Shown: one piece after another, positions 24,186 to 32,900 of the stretch
Position numbering within the stretch: position 1 is the stretch's first letter
How the letters are laid out: the number at the start of each line of letters is the position of its first letter
Source of the DNA: Aquidulcibacter sp.
GTDB lineage: Bacteria > Pseudomonadota > Alphaproteobacteria > Caulobacterales > Aquidulcibacteraceae
NCBI GenBank assembly: GCA_027532555.1
Contig: JAPZTJ010000068.1
Span: 1-56,735 of the forward strand
Direction of reading: 5' to 3'
DNA length: 56,735 nucleotides
Notes under the pieces: generated by a model
What the model saw: only the letters and a program-made list of their open reading frames with translations
The model's database searches: none
Told to the model about the DNA's origin: nothing
Program-made: the position numbers and the translations under genes

Positions 24186-24477
24186 GGGGGCTCTTTCACC
24201 GATTGAACGGCGCTCCTTTTCCAGAAGAAAAGCGGGCGAAATTGTGCAATCCGGCGCTAAAGCCGGTTGACAGTTTCAACGAATTTTGGGATTTTGGGAT
24301 TGTACTTAGTGAATACCAAAGTCCTCGACGTTAGCGCGTCGGGGGCTTTTTCTTTTTGGGCTTACGGTGACATTTTATTTCCCTGTCGTTATTGTTTGAG
24401 TTTCGAACTGCGCAATTGGACTTCCCAGTTCCTAAGGCTGGACTGCTCCTAACTAGAAGCTGTAAAATGGAACGCCT
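24186..24477. other. Intergenic region upstream of tnsA, expected transposon end
   Basis: It contains the hairpin CCGGC-GCTAAA-GCCGG (24251-24266), a tandem TTTTGGGATTTTGGGATTG (24284-24302) and a plus-strand terminator-like hairpin (24323-24357). A Tn7-like right end should fall here and finish in ACA on the plus strand; the best candidate by eye is GGTTGACA ending at 24272. I could not find a matching partner end elsewhere, so the border is unresolved. Confidence 0.4.
24323..24357 (+). terminator. Rho-independent terminator-like hairpin
   Basis: Stem CCTCGACG / CGTCGGGG with a six-base loop (TTAGCG), followed by a T-rich tail CTTTTTCTTTTT. On the plus strand no gene ends just before it, so it would stop a small RNA or antisense transcript entering from the tnsA side, or is left over from the insertion target. 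Confidence 0.6.
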
Positions 24478-24750
24478 TCAAGCTGGCGGGGTAACAACCG
24501 CTTTATCCAATTGGCTTCGAACCATCGGCCTATCAGGCCAGATTTGGGCCGGCTCAAAGCCAATTTCCTCCGAGATCAATCTTTCGAGGCGAGCAGATCG
24601 AGCGAGGCCTTTCGATACGGCATAAATTGTCGAAGTGCTTACGCCTGCTTTGCGCGCAACATCGGAGAAATTCTTGCCACGGCGCCTCAAACACTCCTTG
24701 ACCCATCGATGAGTTTGGGATTGATCTGGTGGCATGAGCGGCCCTTGCAT
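24478..24750 (-). CDS. Ner-like helix-turn-helix DNA-binding protein
   Basis: A 90-residue protein. The core HRWVKECLRRRGKNFSDVAR, then KAGVSTSTIYAVSKGLARSA and RLERLISEEIGFEPAQIWPD, is the pattern of Ner/Nlp proteins (Mu Ner, SfsB), with the end IWPDR typical of the family. In phage Mu, Ner represses early transposition genes. The ATG at 24750 is used; an ATG five codons later is also possible, and the longer open frame upstream overlaps the divergent gene. Its position between the transposition module and a divergent XRE repressor suggests control of transposition or of the neighbouring operon. Confidence 0.75.
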   Translation of the reverse strand: MQGPLMPPDQSQTHRWVKECLRRRGKNFSDVARKAGVSTSTIYAVSKGLARSARLERLISEEIGFEPAQIWPDRPMVRSQLDKAVVTPPA

Positions 24751-24815
24751 GTTACTACTGTGATCATGTATGTATGCTGCAACATCGGTATGAGTCAAAT
24801 CGCGAGTGATGGGCT

Positions 24816-25253
24816 GTGAAAACAGAAGATAAACTATATTCACGTCAACAAGTTGCGAAGCGATTGGTTGAGTTTCGAGAAGGAATTCTCGACGCGAGTC
24901 AGGTGACCCTCGCAGCTGCCATTGATGTATCTGTACGAACAATGCAGACTTATGAGCAGAGCCGAGCCGATATTTCTGTGGAGGTTCTCATAAGGTTATA
25001 TGAGCGCCTCGGTCTCGATCCATTATGGCTATTGCTCGGTGAAGGACGTGACCCTAGCCACCAGCATGGTAAGTCAGAACTGTTGGTCCAAGAAGCCTCA
25101 CGGGCTGTCGAAGTCGTACTGCAAAAGCGGAAGTTAACCTTAACGCCAGAAAAGCACTCGACGTTGGTCAAGATGGTTTATTTGCGCCTTCGGGACGAAC
25201 TCGGTGACATAACTAAAGTTGATGTCGCAGGAATGGTAAGTTTGGCATCATGA
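24816..25253 (+). CDS. XRE-family transcriptional regulator
   Basis: A 145-residue protein starting with GTG. Residues 10-70 form a lambda-repressor-like helix-turn-helix (RLVEFREGILDASQVTLAAA, then IDVSVRTMQTYEQSRADISV, ending LGLDPLWLLLGEG), which is the Cro/CI type. The C-terminal part is helical and lacks the Ser-Lys self-cleavage dyad. It is divergent from the Ner-like gene across 65 bases, so each may control the other. Its stop overlaps the start of the next gene (ATGA), so the two are co-translated. Confidence 0.85.
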   Translation: MKTEDKLYSRQQVAKRLVEFREGILDASQVTLAAAIDVSVRTMQTYEQSRADISVEVLIRLYERLGLDPLWLLLGEGRDPSHQHGKSELLVQEASRAVEVVLQKRKLTLTPEKHSTLVKMVYLRLRDELGDITKVDVAGMVSLAS

Positions 25254-25672
25254 CGGATGAAACTGAACCAGCACCAGAAGCTCAGAACTCGCAACTGGTC
25301 GATGCGAGCGGCAGGTTTGAAACAAAACGAGATATGGTCCTCTTGGAAGAGGCGGTCACTGAAGCCCGCTCAATGGGACTATCAGCCTTCACAGACGGAA
25401 AATCTGCGAAAGAAAGGCTGCTGACCTTCGGGTTAAAGCACGCGGAGCATGTGCTGAAGGACCGAGCCCGCGTCCCAGTATTTGCTTTTCTTGGCGTTTG
25501 GAGTCTGCTGGCTGCCTACATGAATTATGAAAAGAATGCGTTTGGTACTCTAATTTTAATTGGGTTTTTGGCGTTATCCTTCGCGCTGATAAAGGATGCA
25601 ATTGATTGGGCAAGCGTCTTTGATATGCAGAAGCGGGCTCAAAAAGAGCACTTGGACGAGCTGCGGAAGTAA
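25250..25672 (+). CDS. Small membrane protein of unknown function
   Basis: A 140-residue protein. A soluble, charged N-terminal part (1-80) is followed by two hydrophobic segments (RVPVFAFLGVWSLLAAYMNY and FGTLILIGFLALSFALIKDA) and a charged, helical tail. I do not recognise the family. The 4-base overlap with the XRE gene shows they are one transcription unit. In phages and mobile elements, small two-span proteins coupled to XRE regulators can be toxins or exclusion proteins, but nothing in the sequence shows this. Confidence 0.6.
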   Translation: MTDETEPAPEAQNSQLVDASGRFETKRDMVLLEEAVTEARSMGLSAFTDGKSAKERLLTFGLKHAEHVLKDRARVPVFAFLGVWSLLAAYMNYEKNAFGTLILIGFLALSFALIKDAIDWASVFDMQKRAQKEHLDELRK

Positions 25673-26100
25673 AAGCGCAAACCTCCAAAACCTTGCTACC
25701 GTCAGTTTCTAACTTCGGCCTTGGGTCTGCTTTGCGCCGATACTGTTGAAAAAGTCGATTTTTGAGTAATTATGAAGAAAAATTGGGCCGCTGAGCTCGA
25801 TTGCGACAATTAACGCGGGGGGAGCCACGAGTTTTTCATTGGGCACTCACTGGCGCTCCCAGCCTGATCTGATGGATGTTTCCCGCCGATCAGCCATTTC
25901 TCTTACAATTCGCTGAATTTCCGTGTCAGCGCGGATGGGGAGTTTTTCAACAGTATCCGCCAAACGTGGCCAATAACGACCAACTCAACTGAGCCCGAAA
26001 GCGGACATCGCAGACTCAGGTCCCTTGACCGAAGTGAAGTTTGAGGCAGTAGCAGAAAAACACCTTTGATTCTCGGTGCCTTTAGGCCAACATAGGTCTC
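25673..26100. other. Intergenic region with a MITE-like element
   Basis: The central part is the 219-base inverted-repeat element at 25739-25957. To its right, 25984-26020 read in reverse contains ATGTCCGCTTTCGGG and TTGGCCAC, a diverged relative of the dispersed repeat. A long minus-strand frame (25903-26547) crosses this region but is antisense to two convincing genes and is not called. The csoR-like promoter must lie in the last 100 bases; I see no clear boxes. Confidence 0.5.
25739..25957. mobile_element. 219-base MITE-like element
   Basis: The left end reads GATACTGTTGAAAAAGTC and the right end, read in reverse, GATACTGTTGAAAAACTC (one mismatch in 18). The element is flanked by CGCC on both sides (25735-25738 and 25958-25961), which fits a 4-base target duplication. 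It is too short for a transposase, and no long frame lies inside, so it would need a helper element in the genome. It may be a shrunken insertion sequence. Confidence 0.7.
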
Positions 26101-26382
26101 ATGGCCCATACGCATAAAGACCCAGCCGCACTTCTGACCCGTCTTCGCCGGATCGAAGGACAGGTGCGCGGCATACAGAAAATGTTGGAAGAAGATCGTG
26201 ACTGTATGGATGTGGTCACCCAAGTCCAAGCAGCGCGTGCGGCGCTGACGAAGGTGGAAGCGGAAGTTCTGAAGCGACATATGGAAAGTTGCATCGAAGG
26301 CGCGATTGCAGCTGGCGACGCTGATGCACAACGCAAACTTTTGGGCGACCTCATGCAAGCGCTGACGAAATCGATCGACTAG
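26101..26382 (+). CDS. CsoR/RcnR-family metal-sensing repressor
   Basis: A 93-residue all-helical repressor (DUF156). The family core is TRLRRIEGQVRGIQKMLEED. The metal ligands of copper-type sensors are present as Cys35, His60 and Cys64 (RDCMDVV and KRHMESCIEGA), the same spacing as Cys-His-Cys in Mycobacterium CsoR. An extra N-terminal MAHTHKDP could supply a further histidine, as in RcnR/FrmR, so the metal or aldehyde sensed is open. It sits at the head of the RND/CDF metal-efflux cluster and is its likely regulator; a fitting operator lies just after its stop. Confidence 0.9.
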   Translation: MAHTHKDPAALLTRLRRIEGQVRGIQKMLEEDRDCMDVVTQVQAARAALTKVEAEVLKRHMESCIEGAIAAGDADAQRKLLGDLMQALTKSID

Positions 26383-26401
26383 GGAAAATTCGAGGCTTGC
26401 C

Positions 26402-26422
26402 ATATACCCCCCTCCGGTATAT
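26402..26422 (+). promoter_or_regulatory. Putative CsoR-family operator
   Basis: Perfect arms ATATACC and GGTATAT flank a C-rich centre (CCCCTCC). CsoR and RcnR proteins bind sites of this kind, an AT-ended palindrome with a G/C tract in the middle. It lies 20 bases after the csoR-like gene and 9 bases before the next start codon, where it would block transcription of the efflux genes. The AGGAGA just after it serves as ribosome binding site. Confidence 0.55.
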
Positions 26423-26431
26423 TTAGGAGAC

Positions 26432-26806
26432 ATGCAGCTGACTCGCGCCCTGTTTGCTTTTTTCCTCGCGTTGACGATGGCCTTTGCGCCAGTCGCGACG
26501 AGTGCGGCTAGTTGGCGGGCTACCTGCGAGAGCAATCCTCCCTGCACTTCAGTGGAAGTCGATCACGTGAGCGCTACTGTTGAGGCCGCAGACTTCTGCG
26601 AGAAGATGCCGAAGCCAACCGAAGAAAAGTCGCAAAGCGGTCATTGTGGTGGCTGCTGCTTGGCCCATTCTAATGCGACACTGAGCGCTGCCGACACACA
26701 AATTTCAAAGGTTGAGCTTTGGGCTATTTCACTGAAGCCTGACGCCGAAGCACCCTTTGCTTTACCTCATCGCCTTTACGGCCTGAAACGACCGCCGCGA
26801 GCCTGA
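26432..26806 (+). CDS. Small secreted Cys/His-containing protein of a metal-efflux operon
   Basis: A 124-residue protein with a signal peptide (about 1-27, ending ATSAAS). The mature part has six or seven cysteines, including the cluster GHCGGCCLAHSN near 71-82. It is not a known enzyme. Short proteins of this form lie at the head of many czc/cus-like operons and are thought to bind metal in the periplasm. It is preceded by the palindromic operator and AGGAGA, and the outer-membrane factor gene follows. Confidence 0.7.
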   Translation: MQLTRALFAFFLALTMAFAPVATSAASWRATCESNPPCTSVEVDHVSATVEAADFCEKMPKPTEEKSQSGHCGGCCLAHSNATLSAADTQISKVELWAISLKPDAEAPFALPHRLYGLKRPPRA

Positions 26807-26876
26807 TCCATCCGACTATTGCCTAGCAGACATCTTGTCCGCTGGGTCCACGGATCGTGATCAGGAGACCCATTTA

Positions 26877-28160
26877 ATGAATTCCCAAAACTATGAGCGC
26901 CGACGGCGGAAGTCTGTCTTTGCGTCCTTGTCTCTCGCCTTTGCAGTTATGACGCCCCTTGCGGTGACAGGTGCCGCACAAGCACAAGAAATTAGTGGCA
27001 CGAATGAAGCCATGCCAACGCGCTGGTCAACGCTTCTTGATGCGGCTGTCGCACGTCGCGCGGCAGATGCGGACGCTGTTGCGCTGCGTGGATCAGCCGA
27101 TGCGCGGCGCGCTCTCTCGGCCCGTCGGTTTGCTGGGCCGCTAGAAGCTGATGCAAGCGCACGGCAAGATCAAATTGGTTCCGGTACAGATTATTTTGAA
27201 GTTGAGGGCGGGATCAGTGCCTCTCTGTGGCGACGGGGCGAGCGCGACGCATTGCGCGGTGAGGCGGATGCCTTGGCAGCTCGTGCTGGGGCCGAACTTA
27301 ATGTGGTTCGCCTCGAGCTAGCTGGTGAATTGCGCACGGCTTGGTGGGAGTTGGCCCGAGCGGTTGCTGACGTTCGCGTTGGCCGCGAGCAAGTAGAATT
27401 TGCCCAAACTTTAGTTGCCAATACCAAGCGCTTGGAAGCCGCAGGGGAGCAGGCACGTCTTGATCTTCTGCAAGCGGAGGCAGCACTGGCAATGAGCGAG
27501 CAAGATTTGGCCCAAGCCATGGGTCGGGAAGGGCAAGCCCGCGCTCAGATGATTGGCTTGGTAGGCTTTGTTCCAGCCCAACTAACTGCAGAGACTGTGG
27601 GCGCGGCGCAAATCGATGATCATCCGCTCGTGCGGGTGGCTTTGGCAGAGGCCGACCAACTTGCCCGCCAAGCCCGCTTTGCCCGGCTCAAGGCCGAGCC
27701 AGCTTGGCGCGTGGGGCTTGATTTGCGGTCTGAGCGCGATGGGCGTGGCTTGGATACACGGACTTCAACTGGCGTAAAGCTTTCACGAGCTTTAGGACGC
27801 GACCCGTCGGCAGGGGCAGAAGCAGCCAGTCTTGAAGCCGAAGCAACTGCGGCGCGTTCAAAGGCCGCAGCGGTCCGTTTCTCGCTTGAAACCATGCAAG
27901 CACAAGCAATTGCCAATCTCACAGCCGCACGCGCGAGCCTTAAGGCCCAAGAAGCGCGACGGGCTATTAGCGTTGAAGCCCTGGCCCTTACCGAACGCGG
28001 CTGGCGCGAAGGCGAACTTCCCTTCTTAGAACTCTTACGTGCCCGGGCCGCGGCTTCAGAAGCCTCCCGCGCTGCCGCGCAAGCTCGTGTGGCCGTAGAG
28101 GCCGCAATCTCCTCTTTCAATCAGGCGCAAGGCCTGCTCCCTCAGGACCAAACATCATGA
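26877..28160 (+). CDS. TolC/CzcC-family outer-membrane efflux protein
   Basis: A 427-residue outer-membrane factor with a signal peptide (about 1-40, ending GAAQAQ). Long alanine- and arginine-rich amphipathic helices form the two OEP repeats (roughly 60-220 and 240-420). It forms the outer-membrane exit duct of the tripartite pump encoded by the next two genes. The ATG at 26877 is chosen because of CAGGAGACC before it; the frame is open 14 codons further. Its stop overlaps the next ATG (ATGA). Confidence 0.88.
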   Translation: MNSQNYERRRRKSVFASLSLAFAVMTPLAVTGAAQAQEISGTNEAMPTRWSTLLDAAVARRAADADAVALRGSADARRALSARRFAGPLEADASARQDQIGSGTDYFEVEGGISASLWRRGERDALRGEADALAARAGAELNVVRLELAGELRTAWWELARAVADVRVGREQVEFAQTLVANTKRLEAAGEQARLDLLQAEAALAMSEQDLAQAMGREGQARAQMIGLVGFVPAQLTAETVGAAQIDDHPLVRVALAEADQLARQARFARLKAEPAWRVGLDLRSERDGRGLDTRTSTGVKLSRALGRDPSAGAEAASLEAEATAARSKAAAVRFSLETMQAQAIANLTAARASLKAQEARRAISVEALALTERGWREGELPFLELLRARAAASEASRAAAQARVAVEAAISSFNQAQGLLPQDQTS

Positions 28161-29920
28161 TCAACCCAAGAAGCCTTAAAAGCCGCTTGTCTGCCCTCGG
28201 GCTAATGACAGCGATCACCTTGCCTGTCCCGCTATGGGCAGGTCCGGGCCATGACCATGGCACCGAAGCGGCCACAGCATCGGTTGCGGCACCGACTTCC
28301 CCTCGCTTTGAGGCGGTCTCGGACCGATTTGAAGTCGTTGGACGCCTTGATGGGGAAAACTTGCGTCTTTGGGTCGATGACTGGGCGACCAATACACCGA
28401 TCGAAGGTGCGTCGGTAAATCTAACGATTGGGCCCCGTAAAGCTCTCGCAAAAGCTGACGTCGATGGCACCTATGTGCTTCCTTTCCCAGAGCATGACAC
28501 GCCAGGCACTTATCCTGTGACAATCTCATTGCGCGGTGCGGGGGAGCCTGCGCTTTTGGGCGCATCCCTAGTAATCGATGATAGTGCAGTTCACGCTCAT
28601 GCTGAGGAAGGCCTGCCGCTTGGCCTGATGCTCGGCGGTGCAGCCCTTCTTTTGGGTGTTGCGGGCGGTGCTTTATTTTTGGTGCGCCGCAAACGAGCGG
28701 GGCTGGCCCTTGTTGCCTTTGGATTGCTGGCTGGCAGCTGGACATTAGTGACTGGAACGCCGAGCGAGGTCGTAGCTGGTCCTGGTCATGGTGATGAAGG
28801 ACATGCCGACGTGGCAGGTGGTGTGCCGGATAATCGAGCCATGCGTCTTGCAGATGGCGATATCGTCGCGCCGAAACCGATGCAGCGCTTGATCGGGCTT
28901 CGAACCATTCTGGCTGGAAATTCGGCAGAGGGTTCTGCATTGCAATTAAACGGGGTGGTGATTGCAGACCCGAATGGCTCTGGTGTTGTGCAAGCGAGCA
29001 GTGTCGGCCGTGTCTCAGGCCAATTGCCAGCCCTTGGCCAAAGAGTTGTGAAGGGACAAGTTCTTGCCCTTGTCAGCCCTGCATTGGATGCGGATGTCTC
29101 CTTGATTACGGCGCGCGGCGCGGCTGAAACAGCGCTTGCTGAAGCAGAGCTCGCGGCAGGCCCAAGCGGGTTTGCGGCAGAAGCCGCCGAACTGGCCCAG
29201 GCGCGCAGTCGCTTGGACCGCTTAACCCGGCTTGAAGGGGTTGTACCCAACCGCGAGATTGCGGGAGCCAGAACGGCAGTGGATGCCGCTGCGGCACGGC
29301 TAAATCTCGCAAAAGCCCAAGCCGCTGCGCGTCTGCGCACGGCGCGTACTGAGGCGAGCCGCCTGCGCCAAGCGGGCTCAAATGCGGAAGTGCTTCGAGC
29401 GCCGGTCTCTGGCGTGATCAGCGCTGTCTCTGTCGCGCAGGGCCAAGTGATCAATCCCGGCCAAACCGTCTTCACCATCACCAACCCAGACCAATTGCTC
29501 GTGGAGGCACGCGCTCCATCGGGCAAGTCAGTCCCCTTAGCGGCAACAGGTTCTGCCCGCACCAGCGATGGTCGAAATCTCTTACTTATCCGCCAGGGCG
29601 AAGGCTTGGCGATGGTCGATGGCGCAGCACCGCTCCGCTTCAAAATAGATGGGCCAAGCAGCATGCGGGTAGGAGAGCCTGTGATGGTCTTCATCACCGG
29701 GAGCGAACAAACCGCAGGTGTGGCTCTGCCGCGTGATGCTGTGGTGAAGGGGATGAATGGCCAGACCATGGTCTTTTTGAAACAAGCCGCAGAGCAGTTT
29801 CAGCCCACCCCGGTTACAATAACCGATTTAGATGCAAACCGCGTCATCGCCACATCCGGCATAAAAGCTGGAACTCGGGTCGCGACCACTGGCGCACCAC
29901 TTCTTGAGCAGGTGCGATGA
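28157..29920 (+). CDS. RND periplasmic adaptor (CzcB/CusB-like) with extra N-terminal membrane module
   Basis: A 587-residue membrane-fusion protein, clearly longer than the usual 350-450. After a signal-like start comes AGPGHDHG and an Ig-like/carboxypeptidase-regulatory-type domain (about 50-140). Two membrane spans follow (about 153-176 and 181-200), then a His-rich linker GPGHGDEGHAD. The standard adaptor begins near 235: the lipoyl-type half GRVSGQLPALGQRVVKGQVL, an alpha-helical hairpin (about 315-400), the second lipoyl half and beta-barrel. The module resembles a domain seen alone in other metal operons. The gene is coupled to the gene before it and lies 3 bases before the pump gene. 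Confidence 0.88.
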   Translation: MINPRSLKSRLSALGLMTAITLPVPLWAGPGHDHGTEAATASVAAPTSPRFEAVSDRFEVVGRLDGENLRLWVDDWATNTPIEGASVNLTIGPRKALAKADVDGTYVLPFPEHDTPGTYPVTISLRGAGEPALLGASLVIDDSAVHAHAEEGLPLGLMLGGAALLLGVAGGALFLVRRKRAGLALVAFGLLAGSWTLVTGTPSEVVAGPGHGDEGHADVAGGVPDNRAMRLADGDIVAPKPMQRLIGLRTILAGNSAEGSALQLNGVVIADPNGSGVVQASSVGRVSGQLPALGQRVVKGQVLALVSPALDADVSLITARGAAETALAEAELAAGPSGFAAEAAELAQARSRLDRLTRLEGVVPNREIAGARTAVDAAAARLNLAKAQAAARLRTARTEASRLRQAGSNAEVLRAPVSGVISAVSVAQGQVINPGQTVFTITNPDQLLVEARAPSGKSVPLAATGSARTSDGRNLLLIRQGEGLAMVDGAAPLRFKIDGPSSMRVGEPVMVFITGSEQTAGVALPRDAVVKGMNGQTMVFLKQAAEQFQPTPVTITDLDANRVIATSGIKAGTRVATTGAPLLEQVR

Positions 29921-29923
29921 GCC

Positions 29924-32900
29924 ATGTTTGACTTTCTTGTTGCTACCTCACTTCGAAATCGGGTGCTGGTGCTGTTTGCATCACTAGCACTTATCCTATT
30001 TGGCATCCTCGCCACCATGCGACTGCCGGTCGACGTCTTGCCCGATCTCAACAAGCCAACGGTTACGATCATGACCGAAGCAGGCGGGATGGCCCCGCCC
30101 GAAGTCGAAGCTCAAATCACCCAGCCACTTGAAAACGCCATGAGCGGTATACCCGGCGTGTCGCGCGTGCGATCGGTAACCGGTGTAGGCCTGTCTATGG
30201 TCTATATTGAGTTTGGCTGGGATGCAGAGATTTTCCGGGCCCGCCAACAGGTGTCAGAGCGGCTCGCTTTGGCCAAAGAGTCGATGGCGGACCTCGATCA
30301 TGCCCCGCAAATGGGCCCGGTTACCTCCATCATGGGCGAGATTTTGCTGGTAGCCATTCCTTATGGCGACGCTGACCCCATGGCTGCGCGTGAAGTGGCA
30401 GACTTCCAAATCCGACCACGCTTACTTACCATTCCAGGTGTCGCACAAGTGATCCCTATTGGCGGCCAAGTGCGACAATTCCGCATTTCGCCGAATGCGG
30501 CTCGCATGGGTCAATTGGGCGTCAGTTTGGAGGCCATCGAACGCGCCGCGCAGGGTTTTGCCTCAAATGCGGGTGGCGGCTTTATTGATCAGGGTGGTCG
30601 AGAATTTGTCGTACGCGCTTTATCGCGCACGGCGCGGGTTGAGGACTTGGGCTCTATTTCGGTTACCACACGCACCGGCGGCATTGTCCGACTGGACCAA
30701 GTGGCTGAGGTTGAGTTTGCAGCGCGCTTCCGGCGCGGTGATGCAGGGTTTGCGGGTAAGCCTGCCGTGATCATTGGCATTCAAAAGCAACCTGGTGCCG
30801 ATACCGTGGTCGTCACCAAGAGCGTCGAAGCGGCTCTGACAGAGTTGAACAAGACCTTGCCCAAGGGCGTAACTGCCAGCCAGGTGCAAATGCGACAAGC
30901 AGACTTTATCGAGGCCTCGCTAGGCACTTTGAAGAAAGTCATCATCGAAGCGGGCCTTGTGGTTGCAGTGATCTTGTTCCTTTTCCTACTTAATGTTCGC
31001 ACGACAGCCATTAGTTTGGCAGCCTTGCCAATGTCGATCCTGATCACGGCACTCGTATTTTCTGCCTTCGGGCTGTCGATCAACACCATGACTTTGGGGG
31101 GCTTGGCTATTGCTGTCGGTGAATTGGTTGATGATGCCGTCGTGGGGGTGGAAAATGTCTACCGACGCCTCAAGGAAAATCGCGCCCTGCCAGCGCCTTT
31201 GCCCGCGGTAACTGTCATCGCGCGCGCGACGGGCGAGGTCCGTTCGGGCATTGTCTATGCTACAATGATCATCATTCTGGTGTTTTTGCCCTTATTCTTC
31301 TTGTCGGGCATTGAAGGGCGGTTGTTCCAGCCTTTGGGCATGGCTTATGTGGTTTCGATTTTGGCAAGCTTGCTGGTGTCGATCACCCTGACACCTGTTT
31401 TGTGCTATTATCTTCTACCCACTATGAAAGCCTTGCCAGTCGAGCAAGATAGCTGGCTGGTCGCACGTCTTAAGCGTGCCAATCAAAGCCTGCTCGAATG
31501 GGGGTTCCAGCATGTAAGGCCTGTCCTGATTGGGGCGACATTGGCCGGGCTTGTTGCCATTGGCGGCGCATTGATGTTGCCACGCGCTTTCCTGCCAGCC
31601 TTTAATGAGAACACCCTTCTTGTTGGTTTGACCTTACAGCCCGGCATTAGCCTCGCCGATAGTGCCCGCATGGGTGCGACGGCAGAACGACTGATCAAGG
31701 AAGTCGATGGGGTGAAAAGTGTTAGTCGCAGGACAGGCCGGGCCGAGTTGGATGAGCATACAGATGGCATTCATTCCAATGAAATTGACGTTCGCTTGAA
31801 CCCTGGGCTGTCAGCCAAAGAACGTGATGAAGTTGCAGCGAAAATCCGCCAAGCGCTTGCGCCATTGCCGGGAAGCTTTGGCGTGGGTGGGCCCTTGGCG
31901 CATCGGATTGATCACATGCTGTCTGGCGTCAACGCGCCCGTCGCGGTTAAAGTCTATGGCGAAGATATGGATGCCGCCCGCAACGCCGCAGACGCCTTGC
32001 AGGCGCGGATGGTTGGCATTGAAGGCTTGGTTGATGTGCGGGTCGAGAAGATCGTCCGTGTGCCGCAGCTTGAAGTGATCGTGGATTATCAACGCGCTGC
32101 CCTCTATGGGGCCAACCCCGCTGAAGTGACGCGCTCTGTTGAAGCTCTATCCGGCGGTCAAACGGTCTCTAGGATCATTGATGGGGTACGCCGTTTTGAC
32201 GTAGTGATCCGCTTACCAGAAGGTGCTCGCACGACCCAAGCCTTGTCAGAGCTTTTGATCGAGACACCGAGCGGGGTAATTCCGCTCTCCCAAATCGCGA
32301 CGGTTCGCGAAACCGATGGGCCGAACCAGATCAATCGGGAAAATGGCAAGCGGCGGATTGTCGTGCAAGCCAATCTGGCACCGGGTGCCAATCTTTCGGC
32401 AATCACTAAGGAGATCCGAGCAGCAATGGAGGCTGTGCCTGCGCCAACGGGTGGCTTTTACGCACTTGAAGGGCAGTTCGAGGCACAAGCTGAAGCCACG
32501 GCGACCATCGGGGGGCTGACACTGGTGTCCTTCACCCTCATCTTCGCCTTGTTATACAGCCGATACCGGTCGATCGCGCTGGCCATGATTGTGATGGGGG
32601 GTGTGCCGATGGCGATGATCGGCTCGGTCATCGCGCTTTGGCTCTTTGGCCTACCGCTCTCTGTTGCAAGTCTCATCGGCTTTGTTGCGCTAACCGGGAT
32701 TGCCGCGCGCAATGGCATCCTAAAGATTAGCCATTATCTCAATCTGGTTGTCTATGAGGGCGAGACATTTGGTGATGCCATGATAATCCGCGGCACGTTA
32801 GAGCGCCTGACACCCGTTCTCATGACGGCCCTATCCGCAGGCCTCGCTCTCATCCCGCTTATAATTGAGGCAGGCGAACCCGGAAAAGAGATCCTGCATC

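Noticed and set aside
18083-24272. Proposed Tn7-like ends TGTTCAGC at 18083 and GGTTGACA at 24272
   Set aside because: The flanks ATTTC and GTTTC are close, but the end sequences do not match each other and no repeats support them.
25903-26547. A 214-codon minus-strand frame
   Set aside because: It is antisense to the CsoR-family gene and the start of the Cys-rich gene and runs through the end of the MITE-like element; its composition looks like a shadow.
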